Assembly (NCBI RefSeq): GCF_000003195.3
Contig: NC_012870.2
Span: 33,314,706-33,378,705 of the forward strand
DNA: 64,000 nucleotides
From: Sorghum bicolor
Lineage: Eukaryota; Streptophyta; Magnoliopsida; Poales; Poaceae
Reading direction: 5' to 3'
In this document: positions 1 through 9,956 of the stretch, piece after piece
How the letters are laid out: every line of letters begins with the position of its first letter
Position numbering within the stretch: the first letter of the stretch is position 1
The notes under the pieces: model-generated
The model's input: the letters and a program-made list of their open reading frames with translations, nothing else
What the model was told of the DNA's origin: nothing
Database searches by the model: none
Position numbers and translations under genes: made by a program

Positions 1-900
1 CAAACCAAGCTTCTTGATCAAATCAGAACTCACCAAATTATTGCAGCTACCCCCATCAATGATGACACGTGCTCGCCGGTTGTTGATGACAAAGAAAAAT
101 TGGAACAAATTGTGGCGTTGTAGCTTCTTAGGTTGTTGTACTTGTGCGCTGAGCACTCGCTGCACAATGACGCTCATGTAGGCTGACGTGTCCCCGCTAC
201 CAAAGACCTCGCCGTCTCCCTGAATAGGTTCTTCTTCTTCATCATCTTCAACGTCAGAGGTACTGATGTACCCATCTTCTGTAGCAATGTATGCCCGCTT
301 ACTTGGACAGTCTTTTTGCACATGTCCATATCCATGGCAGCGGTGGCACTGAATGCCAGAAGTGCGTCCCGTTGAGGCAATGGAGGATGCACTCTTCGAA
401 GGTTCCTGCACATAATTTTTACCTGACCCGGAAGGTTGGGAAGAAGGCGTCCGCTTGCTTGCTGGTAGAGGCGCCCGAAAAGAGGATGCCTTGGGAAGCC
501 CGGAAGATGGCCCCATGCGCGGTGTGTATGAGGTACCACCCTTGCTCTTTCCCTGCTTTTCACACCCCTGCAACTCCTTCTCTGCAAGCATAGCAAACTG
601 AAACAACTGGTTGATAGTGTTAAATTCCTTATAATCAACTATGTCCTGAATTTCCTCCCTCAAACCTGCATAAAAACGAACAATCGAATCCTCGGGTCCC
701 TCTACTATGCCACAACGCATCAAACCTTTTTGGAGCTCACCATAGTAATTCTGCACGGTTTTATCTCCCTGTTCTAAACGCATCAGTCTCTTACGTAGGT
801 CTCTATGATATGATGGAGGCACAAATCTATCACGCATAGCAACCTTAAGTTCTTCCCAAGTTCTAGGTTGGCAATTATCTGCAACTAAACCAGTCCACCA
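1..900 (-). CDS. chromovirus gag-protease fragment, open at both ends
   Basis: Reading the minus strand from position 900 down to 1 gives one unbroken frame of 300 codons with no stop. It starts in the retrotransposon gag domain (WWTGLV, then RDRFVPPSYHRDL, and a region ending FAMLAEKEL near 545). A serine/proline-rich linker follows, then a CCHC zinc knuckle CHRCHGYGHVQKDC at about 345-304 (C-X2-C-X4-H-X4-C). An acidic stretch leads to the start of a retroviral-type aspartic protease (RARVIIDGGSCNNLV, about 78-30), whose catalytic Asp lies in DGGS. The arrangement resembles CRM-type chromoviruses; the clade is inferred from motifs only. The fragment lacks its 5' LTR and gag start because element A abuts it at about 893-903, where a short CCACCA is shared. 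RT and integrase would lie outside the window. The open frame suggests the truncation is not very old, or that chance spared it. Confidence 0.85.
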
Positions 901-1633
901 ACGGACAGATCCGACGGATATGATAACTCCTCCAATAAATGCGCCGTCTAACGGTCCTTATCTCTCTCACAGACGGGACGCTATGAATTCGACGTCGGTA
1001 CAGTGCCGCAATGGCTCCCGCCTAAGAGGCGGGCCCAACGGGCAAAAAGGCGAACCGCCACGATCCTTTCCTTCCCCTGTAAGCCAAGGTACGTACTCGA
1101 GAGTTCGCAGGCTGACCCACCGAACGGGTTCGATAGCCGATCTTGAGTACTCGAGTCAGGGATGCCCAGCGAGCGGTCGAAAAATGAGGCCCGCCTCGAG
1201 GACTCGCTGGGGATGTCCAAGGCAAGGATGAGACGGTCGAGAGGAATCCCCCCGAGGGGAGGCATCAAGCCACTGGACTCTATCGAACGAGACCAGTAAC
1301 CCCGACCACGTCGACCCCGCTTTATGAGAATGCCTCTGGGCTACAGTTGACCCCCTCGAACGGGGCACAGGTTCTCGCTTGGATTACCCACTTGGAGCTC
1401 AATCTGGGGTAGATGGCACTCGCTCCACCAAGAGTACGTCGTGACCCCGACGCAAAACCAACCAATCGAAGCCTCAGGCTCACCTTCTATGATGAACATC
1501 AAGAGCGCTTCCGCAGATTGGGCAACATAACCCTCGAATGAGTCAAAAACTCCTCCAAGGGCTCGGGGTCTACGCCCGCGGGGTCGCTTGAAAAGAGCCT
1601 CTACAAGCACTCGAATAGAGACTCGGGGGCTAC
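901..1633 (+). other. A: 3' internal non-coding region
   Basis: This stretch holds no gene. It matches, with substitutions, the segment between the antisense-gene promoter and the 3' LTR in B, C and F, including the common AATGCGCCGTCTAACGG block near 940 and the CTCGGGGGCTAC tract (1623-1633 region) directly before the LTR, which is the polypurine-like plus-strand primer region. Confidence 0.75.
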
Positions 1634-1973
1634 TGTCGAGGGTATCAGTAAGGGGTACCCTAACTAACGCACATTACGAGAGCACCCGTACATGAATCAA
1701 GGTCCCTGACTCGACGCCCCCAGTCGCATGCAAGAGTATCGACGTCCGCAGCCTCGAACACGCAAAGAGCGTCGTGCAAACCGGTTGGGGCTCGACCACC
1801 GGCAACTGTCGAATATGGGAGCAGGCTCATACGAATCGAAATGCCTCGAGCGCAAGGACACCGCCCGCCGCCTGACACGAGCACAGGAACCAGGGCATTT
1901 AATGCACCTGCCGCGTTCTCACCTAACCCGTCAGTCACGGGAAGCGTGACAGGGAACAAGCACCTGTCCAATC
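1634..1973 (+). repeat. A 3' LTR, left part
   Basis: It begins with TGTCGAGGG, as in the LTRs of B and F, directly after GGGGGCTAC. Element B interrupts it; the last five bases, CAATC (1969-1973), are repeated after B. Confidence 0.9.
1969..1973. repeat. Target-site duplication of B, left copy (CAATC)
   Basis: CAATC sits directly before B's 5' LTR and again at 16265-16269 directly after B's 3' LTR. A 5-bp duplication is what Ty3/gypsy integrases leave, so B is a clean insertion. Confidence 0.95.
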
Positions 1974-3013
1974 TGTCGAGGGTATCAACAAGGGGTACCC
2001 TCACCAACGCGAATAACAAAACCATCCGTACGTAAAACTAGCGCCTCGATTCAACGCTCCGTCCGCACACACACACGACCATCGACGACCGTAGCCTCGA
2101 AGACGGAAATAGCGTCGAGCGAATCAGTCAGGCGTCGAGCTCTAGTCAACGTCGAATACGGAACCGGCTCCCGCGAATCGGGAGGCGTTGAGCGCAAGGA
2201 CGCAGCCGCCGCCTAACGCGCGCACGCGGGCCGGGGCATTAAATACGCCTGGTGCCTCCCCACCTAACACATGGGTCACGGGGGGCGTGATAGAAGAACA
2301 GGCACCTGTCCCATCGATCTTTTTGCAGCCTTCCCCACCAAACGGCCCAAGGCGTGTCAAGACGTGGGAAACAGAGACGGAGTGTCTAATCAAGACCCCC
2401 TCGAGATGGCCAAAGTCAGCGCTTCAACATCAGGACGTCGTACGGCGTCCGACCCTCGACCAGATAGAGACCCATCCAGGAGACAAGTCGGGCGTCGACT
2501 GACCACATCCCAACTACACCGCCGGATTTGCCGTCGGGTCGTACGAGCGTACATCAGGCAAACCAATCCAGGACGGCGTGCAGAACGGAATGCAAGGGCA
2601 CGCGTAATCATCACCAGGCTATTAAGACGGGACGACTCGAGGCCATGCCGGTACGGAAGCCTCGAGTAGGTCAGCGCTCCATACTGCTATCGACTCCTAT
2701 TCTGATGCCTATACATGTACCCTGGGTCTCTCCTTGGGACTATAAAAGGAGGGACTCAGGAATAGAACAAAGAAAAAAACAAGACCACGCTCACACATAG
2801 TAGAGCACAACACTTCACACCACGCTTGTATTCACCCCTGTACAAGCACCTAGGTGCAAGATAATACAAACTCTCTCCCCCCTGCTGGACGTAGGGCCTT
2901 CTCTTGCCCGAACCAGGATAAATCTCTGTGTCTTCTTGCATCACCATCCGGGAAAGGGAGCACACATACAAATTTACTCGTTGGTGTGACCCCCCGGGGG
3001 GAAAACGCCGACA
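1974..3013 (+). repeat. B 5' LTR (1,040 bp)
   Basis: It starts TGTCGAGGG and ends CACCGACA-like (CGCCGACA), giving the terminal inverted TGTCG...CGACA. It is directly followed by the primer binding site and matches 15224-16264 with about 14 substitutions by eye. A TATA box lies at 2741. Confidence 0.95.
2741..2748 (+). promoter_or_regulatory. B 5' LTR TATA box (TATAAAAG)
   Basis: TATAAAAG lies about 770 bp into the LTR, in the context TTGGGACTATAAAAGGAGG. It is conserved in the other B/F-type LTRs (15991, 42195, 55421). It is the likely promoter core of the sense genomic RNA, placing the U3/R border near 2770. Confidence 0.8.
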
Positions 3014-3015
3014 GT

Positions 3016-3033
3016 TGGCGCGCCAGGTAGGGG
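3016..3033 (+). other. B primer binding site
   Basis: TGGCGCGCCAGGTAGGGG begins two bases after the LTR end and starts with TGG, complementary to a tRNA CCA 3' end. The matching tRNA is not assigned here. F carries the same site with one change. Confidence 0.8.
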
Positions 3034-3071
3034 TCCTGCGTGTTTTTCATCGATTTCCCACTCCTTTCCGG

Positions 3072-6000
3072 ATGGCTACTCTTGCCTCGCCGTTTCCGCG
3101 CTCCACGGTGATTTGGTTTGGGAGTCTCGAGTTCATGTCTACGGGCTCCGGCTACGACATGACCTTGCTCTCAGTCAAAGGACCAGGAGGAGCCCGCGTT
3201 ACGCCAGCACGGTTGAAGGCCCCGAGACGCCCTCACCACCACGCCTCCCCGCCTAAGAAGAGGCGCGGACAGCACCACCGCGGCCCCTCTGCTTCAGCAC
3301 GACCAACAACTCGTGCGAGGCAGGATGTAGGCCACAAGTCGGCATCACCGTGTGACGGAGCAACAAGCGCGACGACTCAGCACCGCGCGACGACGGGAGG
3401 GGACGCGTCTCGCGCGCTCTCCCCCACCGCTGCTAGGCTACTTCCACACGAGTTGTTCACTCCAAGAGCGGCACTGCCGTTCGGATTGGACAACGCCGCG
3501 GCGTCGCTCGCCAGGGCGATATGCCCAAACACCCAGACGTACGTAGAAAGACCAATGGTCCTCCCACGTAGCTCTGAAGCGCGGCGGCCGGCGTCCGAGC
3601 TGCCGGACCTTTCCCGAGTACGAGGCCTCCGTCGTCTAGGCCCCGGACGATACTCGATCACCTCCCTCAGGCAACGATTGCTGGAGGAAGGACGTGGGTG
3701 TTTCTACGCCGCCAAACCGGACTCCGACTCCGAGACAGATAGCTATGACCCTACGAGGGAATGCTATCACATCGACGGGGCGGTAGAAACTACTGACGAG
3801 ACACGGGATGCTGCTGCGGGTGGTCGAGCCCCCGCGGCGCGAGAAGACCCCAGGATGCCTGGGAACGACGGACAGGTCGACCCCCCTCCTGAGGAAGACA
3901 GAACCGCGCAGCTCGCGCAGCTGCGGGAGCTCAAGATGAAGCTCGACGAAGACCGCGAGCGCCTCGTCCTGCTCGAGCAAATCCTCGAGCAAGACCTGCC
4001 CTACCCGCCGGGCGGAAGTGTCCGCAGACGCGCTCGAGAGGTACATCGACAGATTGTCGGCGACGCAGAGCCAGAGCAACCTGTCAGCCGATTCCCTCGA
4101 GCAGGCCAGAATGTAGTGGCAGCGACGATGCTGCTATGTAACATGCCAGAGCCGTCGAATTCCCAGGCCCGACGCATTCGAGATGAGGTACAGACATTGC
4201 TCCAGGTGGCAGCGGTTCAACAAGCCGAAAGTTCAGCATCTCGACGACGAGGAGCTGCCACAGAGAAGCGCGACAAACAGCCTCCAAACGAAGAGGAGGT
4301 GTCAGTCCATCAACAACCTCCCCCTCGAGGTAGAAAGACCGCTCTCATCCTCCCCGTCGACAACCAACGTCGACACTACGCGCGGCACGACATCAAAGAA
4401 AATCGACGCCGCCGGCACGGAGACGCGGAAGAGCGCGGTTACAGCGCGCATCGCGGTGGGAGATACGACAGCGACGAGGACCGGGTGGCCCCCAAGCCAC
4501 CAGGCCCACGGGTGTTCAGCAGGGCGATCCGCAGCACGCCCCTGCCCAATCCATTTCGACCCCCGACCAGCATCGCGAAGTACAAAGGAGAGACCAAACC
4601 AGAGTTGTGGCTGGCCGACTTCAAGCTGGCCTGTCAGCTAGGTGGCGCTCGAGGTGATGATCGAGCCATCATCAGACAGCTACCCCTTTTCCTCTCCGAC
4701 ACCGCCCGTCGATGGCTAGAAGAACTCCTTGCCAATCAGATCCACAACTGGGTTGATCTGGTCAGAGTCTTCGAGGGTAACTTCAAAGGGACCTACATAC
4801 GGCCAGGGAACTCGTGGGACCTCAGCAAGTGCAAGCAGAAGTCAGGAGAAACTCTTCGGGAGTATGCTCGACGCTTCTCGAAGCAGCGCACTGAGCTGCC
4901 GCACATCCCTGACCACGACGTCATCTTGGCGTTTGTCTCGGGCACCACCAGTCGAGACTTGGTGCGGGAATTAGGTCGCAATCGACCTCAGACCGTCGAC
5001 GAGCTGATGGACGTAGTAGCCAACTACGCGGCAGGGGAGGAGGCAGTCGGCGCCTTCTTCAGCTCAGAAGGAAGAAAAGGCAAGCACCCCGTCGACGAAG
5101 ATGGGACCCCCAGTCGAGGCCTCAAGAAATATAAAAAGAAGCAGAAAGTGCGGCAGTTCCACCGGGAAGATTCCGATGACAACCTTGTCGCCGCCATGGA
5201 TCGAAAGAAGCCTCGAGGCCCTCCGGATGGAGGCATCTTTGACAAGATGTTGGAGGAGCTGTGCCCTTACCATAAGGGAGGCGCCAACCACAAGCTCAAG
5301 GACTGTCGTATGCTGAGAAAGCATTTCGACGGTCTGGGGTTCAAAAAAGATACGCGTGATGACTCCAAGAAAGAGAAGGGTGGCAGTAAGGAGGACAACA
5401 AAGATGACGACGGCTTCCCCGCCGTCCACGACTGCTACATGATCTATGGCGGGCCCTCGACTCAATTAACCATGAGGCAGCGCAAAAGGGAGCGTCGCGA
5501 AGTCTTTGCGTCAAGAATGGCGGTGCCCCAGTACCTTAGCTGGTCAAGCACTCCTATCACTTTCAACCGAGAGGACCACCCCGACAAGGTAGTCGCCCCA
5601 GGCGTCTACCCGCTCGTCGTCGACCCCATCATCGTCAACACCCGACTCTCGAAAGTGCTGATGGATGGTGGCAGCAGCCTCAACATCATCTACCTCGAGA
5701 CCCTCGACCTCCTCGGCATCGATAGAGGACGCCTCCAGCCAAGCGCCGGCGGTTTCCATGGCGTCGTGCCAGGGAAAAAGGCACTGCCAGTAGGTCGAAT
5801 TGACCTACCGGTCTGCTTCGGCACAGCGGCCAACTTCAGGAAGGAGACCCTCACCTTTGAAGTGGTTGGGTTCCGAGGCACGTACCATGCCATCATCGGG
5901 CGCCCGGGCTACGCCAAGTTCATGGCTATACCCAACTACACCTACTTGAAGCTGAAGATGCCCGGTCCCAAAGGCGTCATCACTGTCAGTTCCTCCTTCG

Positions 6001-6224
6001 AGCATGCGTACGAGTGCGACGTCGAGTGCGTCGAGTACGGGGAGGCGGTCGAGAGCTCCACCAAGCTCGTTGCAAAGCTCGAGGCCCTGGCCGCTGAGGC
6101 TCCAGAGCCTAAGCGTCATGCGGGCAGCTTCGAGGCAGCGGAAGGAACCAAGAAGATCCCGCTCGACCCCAACAACTCCGACGGCAAAGTGCTGACGATC
6201 AGCACCGACCTCGACCCCAAATAG
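3072..6224 (+). CDS. gag: B gag-protease polyprotein
   Basis: The first ATG after the primer binding site is at 3072 (the frame is open further upstream, into the LTR, but that part cannot be the start). The product would be 1,050 residues. It opens with a variable basic/acidic region with an arginine-rich, Asp/Glu-rich linker. The retrotransposon gag domain spans about residues 505-665 (WLADFKLACQ, then RWLEELL and GETLREYARRF). A zinc-knuckle-like C-X2-H-X5-H-X4-C (CPYHKGGANHKLKDC) lies near residue 730, and an aspartic protease with catalytic motif LMDGGSS near 863-868. It ends at TAG 6222-6224, in the same frame as pol. Gag would form the cytoplasmic particle and the protease would process it. 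F's copy is about 90% identical by eye. No internal stop is seen, so the ORF looks intact. Confidence 0.92.
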   Translation: MATLASPFPRSTVIWFGSLEFMSTGSGYDMTLLSVKGPGGARVTPARLKAPRRPHHHASPPKKRRGQHHRGPSASARPTTRARQDVGHKSASPCDGATSATTQHRATTGGDASRALSPTAARLLPHELFTPRAALPFGLDNAAASLARAICPNTQTYVERPMVLPRSSEARRPASELPDLSRVRGLRRLGPGRYSITSLRQRLLEEGRGCFYAAKPDSDSETDSYDPTRECYHIDGAVETTDETRDAAAGGRAPAAREDPRMPGNDGQVDPPPEEDRTAQLAQLRELKMKLDEDRERLVLLEQILEQDLPYPPGGSVRRRAREVHRQIVGDAEPEQPVSRFPRAGQNVVAATMLLCNMPEPSNSQARRIRDEVQTLLQVAAVQQAESSASRRRGAATEKRDKQPPNEEEVSVHQQPPPRGRKTALILPVDNQRRHYARHDIKENRRRRHGDAEERGYSAHRGGRYDSDEDRVAPKPPGPRVFSRAIRSTPLPNPFRPPTSIAKYKGETKPELWLADFKLACQLGGARGDDRAIIRQLPLFLSDTARRWLEELLANQIHNWVDLVRVFEGNFKGTYIRPGNSWDLSKCKQKSGETLREYARRFSKQRTELPHIPDHDVILAFVSGTTSRDLVRELGRNRPQTVDELMDVVANYAAGEEAVGAFFSSEGRKGKHPVDEDGTPSRGLKKYKKKQKVRQFHREDSDDNLVAAMDRKKPRGPPDGGIFDKMLEELCPYHKGGANHKLKDCRMLRKHFDGLGFKKDTRDDSKKEKGGSKEDNKDDDGFPAVHDCYMIYGGPSTQLTMRQRKRERREVFASRMAVPQYLSWSSTPITFNREDHPDKVVAPGVYPLVVDPIIVNTRLSKVLMDGGSSLNIIYLETLDLLGIDRGRLQPSAGGFHGVVPGKKALPVGRIDLPVCFGTAANFRKETLTFEVVGFRGTYHAIIGRPGYAKFMAIPNYTYLKLKMPGPKGVITVSSSFEHAYECDVECVEYGEAVESSTKLVAKLEALAAEAPEPKRHAGSFEAAEGTKKIPLDPNNSDGKVLTISTDLDPK

Positions 6225-9200
6225 GAAGCCGTGCTCGTCGACTTTCTCCGTGCAAATGCTGATATGTTTGCATGGAGTCCCTCAGACATGCCAGGCATAC
6301 CGAGGGAAGTCGCCGAGCACTCCTTGGAGATTCGAGCCGGTTCCAAGCCAGTGAAGCAGCGGTTTCGCCGATTCGATGAGGAGAAGCGCAAGATCATTGG
6401 CGAGGAAGTCCACAAGCTTTTGACGGCCGGATTCATCAAGGAGGTTCATCATCCTGACTGGTTAGCAAACCCTGTATTAGTTAAGAAAAAGAATGGGAAA
6501 ATGAGGATGTGTGTCGATTATACTAGTCTGAATAAAGCATGTCCGAAAGTTCCCTTTCCATTGCCACGCATTGATCAGATTGTCGATTCTACCGCGGGAT
6601 GTGAAACCCTTTCTTTCCTTGATGCATATTCTGGTTACCACCAAATAAAAATGAAGGAGTCCGACCAGCTCGCGACCTCTTTCATCACGCCTTTTGGGAT
6701 GTATTGCTACGTGACCATGCCATTCGGGCTTCGAAACGCGGGAGCCTACGTCGACGACATTGTCGTCAAGTCAAAGCGACGAGGAGACCTGATCCAGGAC
6801 CTCGAGTTTGCCTTTAGCTGTCTACGCACTAGCCGGATCAAGCTCAATCCCGAGAAGTGCGTTTTCGGTGTGCCACGAGGCATGCTCCTAGGATACATCG
6901 TTTCGCAGCGCGGCATCGAGGCCAACCCCGAGAAAGTCTCGGCTATCACGAAAATGGGGCCGATCCGAGACATCAAGGGTGTACAGAGAGTCACGGGGTG
7001 CCTGGCGGCTCTGAGCCATTTCATCTCGAGACTGGGAGAAAAGGCATTACCATTATATCGACTCCTAAAGAAGGTCGAGCGCTTTTCTTGGACCCCCGAG
7101 GCCGAGGAAGCACTCGAAAGGCTGAAGAAGACGCTGACCTCGGCACCAGTCCTGGTTCCACCTCAACCTGCAGAGCCGCTGCTCCTCTACGTCGCGTCGA
7201 CGTCCCAGGTCGTCAGCGCGGCGGTGGTGGTCGAGAGGCAGGAGGAGGGACATGCGCTACCGGTTCAGAGGCCAGTATATTTCGTCAGCGAGGTGCTTTC
7301 GGAGACCAAAGAACGTTATCCCCAAATCCAGAAGCTGATTTATGCCGTAATCCTTGCCCGTCGCAAGCTGCAGCATTACTTCCTTGGCCACCCCATCACG
7401 GTGGTCTCGTCTTTTCCTTTAGGCGAAATAATCCAGAGCAAAGAAGCCACGGGAAGAATAGCAAAATGGTCGGTCGAGCTCATGAGTGAGACTCTCACTT
7501 ACGCGCCTCGCAAGGCCATCAAATCGCAGGCCCTGGTAGACTTCATCGCAGAATGGACGGACACCCAGCTCCCCCCGACCCAGGTCCAGGCGGAACTATG
7601 GACGATGTATTTCGATGGGTCACTCATGAAAACTGGAGCCGGAGCCGGCCTGTTGTTCATCTCACCCTTGGGCGTCCACATGAGGTACGTAATCAGGATT
7701 CATTTTGCCGCATCTAACAATGTCGCAGAATATGAGGCCCTCGTCAACGGTCTCAAGATCGCTATCAAGTTAGGAGTCCAACGCCTCGACGTCCGAGGTG
7801 ACTCCCAACTCGTCATCGACCAAGTAATGAAAACCTCGAGCTGCCACGACCCAAAAATGGAAGCGTACTGCAAAGAAGTCCGTCGACTCGAGGACAGGTT
7901 CCACGGTCTCGAGCTTGTCCATATCGCTCGACGCTACAACGAGGCAGCCGACGAACTCGCCAAGATCGCACCGACCAGAGGCACGGTGCCGCCTGATGCG
8001 TTCTCAAAAGATCTTCACGAGCCATACGTCGACCTAGGCACGGGGGCTGGCGTCGATGCCACCACCGCCCAACCAACCAATGCTGTCGATACGCTCTTGA
8101 TGGTGGAAGAGATGATGGAGATAGAACGACGACCAGGTCGACCATTCGATTGGCGCACACCGTTCCTCGACTGCCTTATCCGCGGCGAGTTGCCAGAAGA
8201 CAGGTCAGAAGCTCGTCATATCGCTCGACGGGCCAAATCATATGTGATCTATGGCGAAGACAACGAGCTATATCGACGGAGCCCGACGGGGGTCTTACAA
8301 CGTTGCATCACCGTGGAAGAAGGCCGAAAACTCCTCGATGACCTGCACTCGGGGGCTTGCGGTCACCACGCCGCTCCACGGACCCCTGTAGGGAATGCTT
8401 TTCGACAAGGCTTCTACTGGCCAACGGCCGTGGCGGACGCCATCAAGCTCGTACGATCATGTCACGGGTGTCAGTTCTACGCCAAGCAGACGCATTTGCC
8501 CGCCCACGCTCTTCAGATGATCCCCATTACCTGGCCGTTTGCGGTGTGGGGACTCGATTTAGTAGGGCCTCTACAAAAGGCGAAAGGAGGATTCACCCAT
8601 TTGCTGGTGGCCATTGACAAGTTCTCCAAATGGATCGAGGCTCGACCCATCACCAACATCTGCTCCGAGCAGGCCGTCCTTTTCTTCACCGACATCACCC
8701 ATCAGTTTGGGATCCCCAATGTCATCATCACCGACAACGGCACCCAGTTCACCGGCAAAAAGTTCTTGGACTTCTGCGATCGGCATCACATCCGTGTGAA
8801 CTGGTCTGCAGTAGCCCACCCTCGAACTAACGGCCAAGTCGAGCGTGCCAACGGCATGATTTTGCAAGGACTCAAGCCAAGGATCTACAATCGATTGAAG
8901 AAATTCGGCAAGAAATGGGTCGAGGAGCTTTCCTCAGTCCTATGGAGCCTTAGGACAACACCAAGCAGGGCCACAAAATACACCCCGTTCTTCATGATCT
9001 ACGGCTCTGAGGCTATCCTCCCCACAGACCTCGAGTATGGGTCACCTCGACTCAAGGCCTACAACGAGCAATCGAACAAAGAGACTCAAGAAAACGCGGT
9101 CGACCAACTTGAGGAGGCTCGAGACATGGCCCTCCTCAACTCTGCCAGATATCAGCAAAGGCTTCGACGCTACCACGACAAGCATGTGCGCAAGAGGGAC

Positions 9201-9401
9201 CTCAACGTGGGCGACCTAGTCCTACGACGCCGGCAAAGCAATCAGGGACGCCACAAGCTGACTCCGCCTTGGGAAGGCCCGTACGTGGTGGCCGAGGTCC
9301 TGAAGCCGGGAACGTACAAGCTGGCGGACGAAAAGGGGGCAATCTTCACCAACGCATGGAACATCGAACAGCTACGTCGATTCTACCCCTATAAGTTCTA
9401 A
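6225..9401 (+). CDS. pol: B pol: RT, dual RNase H, integrase (RT damaged)
   Basis: Pol continues in the same frame directly after the gag-protease TAG; no ATG is needed if the stop is read through. Numbering from 6231: RT covers about residues 60-230, with KKKNGKMRMCVDY, FLDAYSGYHQI, FGLRNAG and YVDD at 173-176. A connection RNase H (VYFVSEVLSETK) and a second RNase H (MYFDGSLMKTGAGAG, then DSQLVIDQV) follow, a pairing known for the Tat lineage. Integrase has an HHCC-type zinc site (HH...CHGC) and a DDE core: WGLDLVG, ITDNGTQ, QVERANG with exactly 35 residues between the second Asp and the Glu. Compared with F, 20 residues between RNAG and YVDD are missing (60 bp, junction at 6746/6747), removing part of the RT core. 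RT is therefore probably inactive although the frame stays open. Confidence 0.92.
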   Translation, partial: EAVLVDFLRANADMFAWSPSDMPGIPREVAEHSLEIRAGSKPVKQRFRRFDEEKRKIIGEEVHKLLTAGFIKEVHHPDWLANPVLVKKKNGKMRMCVDYTSLNKACPKVPFPLPRIDQIVDSTAGCETLSFLDAYSGYHQIKMKESDQLATSFITPFGMYCYVTMPFGLRNAGAYVDDIVVKSKRRGDLIQDLEFAFSCLRTSRIKLNPEKCVFGVPRGMLLGYIVSQRGIEANPEKVSAITKMGPIRDIKGVQRVTGCLAALSHFISRLGEKALPLYRLLKKVERFSWTPEAEEALERLKKTLTSAPVLVPPQPAEPLLLYVASTSQVVSAAVVVERQEEGHALPVQRPVYFVSEVLSETKERYPQIQKLIYAVILARRKLQHYFLGHPITVVSSFPLGEIIQSKEATGRIAKWSVELMSETLTYAPRKAIKSQALVDFIAEWTDTQLPPTQVQAELWTMYFDGSLMKTGAGAGLLFISPLGVHMRYVIRIHFAASNNVAEYEALVNGLKIAIKLGVQRLDVRGDSQLVIDQVMKTSSCHDPKMEAYCKEVRRLEDRFHGLELVHIARRYNEAADELAKIAPTRGTVPPDAFSKDLHEPYVDLGTGAGVDATTAQPTNAVDTLLMVEEMMEIERRPGRPFDWRTPFLDCLIRGELPEDRSEARHIARRAKSYVIYGEDNELYRRSPTGVLQRCITVEEGRKLLDDLHSGACGHHAAPRTPVGNAFRQGFYWPTAVADAIKLVRSCHGCQFYAKQTHLPAHALQMIPITWPFAVWGLDLVGPLQKAKGGFTHLLVAIDKFSKWIEARPITNICSEQAVLFFTDITHQFGIPNVIITDNGTQFTGKKFLDFCDRHHIRVNWSAVAHPRTNGQVERANGMILQGLKPRIYNRLKKFGKKWVEELSSVLWSLRTTPSRATKYTPFFMIYGSEAILPTDLEYGSPRLKAYNEQSNKETQENAVDQLEEARDMALLNSARYQQRLRRYHDKHVRKRDLNVGDLVLRRRQSNQGRHKLTPPWEGPYVVAEVLKPGTYKLADEKGAIFTNAWNIEQLRRFYPYKF

Positions 9402-9956
9402 ACTTATGTTCCTGCTTACGTTTTGTACCAAGACTTTGTAAACGAATGAATGAATAAATAAAGTCCTTCCCTCGAAACAATTCTTTTTTTTGTGCTGAGA
9501 AGATTCATAAGTCACGATCTCGACGTTAAAAGGGGGCGCCGACTATGACCCATCATAGTCAGCACCCCCTCGGGGGCTACCAGGGGGACGACCCCCCCCC
9601 CCCGAGTATCGAAAAAACCAAGAAGTTTTCTTTTCTTACGTAGTAAACCTTGCACGGTTTAAGTAGCTAAGGCGCCTCGAGCCCCTCAAAGGCCGAGGGA
9701 CAACGAGCTGGAGAACTCCTACGCCCCCGGGCTACGGAAACTCTACTCACTTCCCCACCATTGAAGTGATCGAGGTGGTCTTTTACGAAAAATCGAGCAA
9801 GGGATACAAACGTAGGCGCAAAGAGAAATGAAAGCATCAAGCGGAAAGACAAAATAAGCATTTAACAATTACGAAAGTGATACAGCATCAGTTACCCACA
9901 GAATTAACAAAGTATCGTACAAGGGGCCTCAGGCGCCCTGAGCAGGCTCGCAGGCC
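9402..9956. other. B: convergent gap between pol and antisense gene
   Basis: There is no gene. The sense pol gene and the antisense gene end face to face across about 555 bp. The gap holds an AATAAATAAAG stretch just after pol, a perfect 8-bp hairpin GACTATGA-CCCA-TCATAGTC (9541-9560), the 12-mer CTCGGGGGCTAC (9569-9580) that also stands before the 3' LTR in F, and a C13-type tract near 9590-9602. It probably contains the 3' ends of both transcripts. Confidence 0.6.

Noticed and set aside
3016..3033. tRNA genes at the primer binding sites
   Set aside because: Only 12-18 bases complementary to tRNA 3' ends are present; no cloverleaf flanks them.
2928..3071. Upstream start of B gag inside the LTR
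   Set aside because: This open stretch crosses the LTR end and primer binding site; the ATG at 3072 lies after both and matches F.
9590..9602. C homopolymer in B as a functional element
   Set aside because: It is length-variable and absent from F; more likely slippage.
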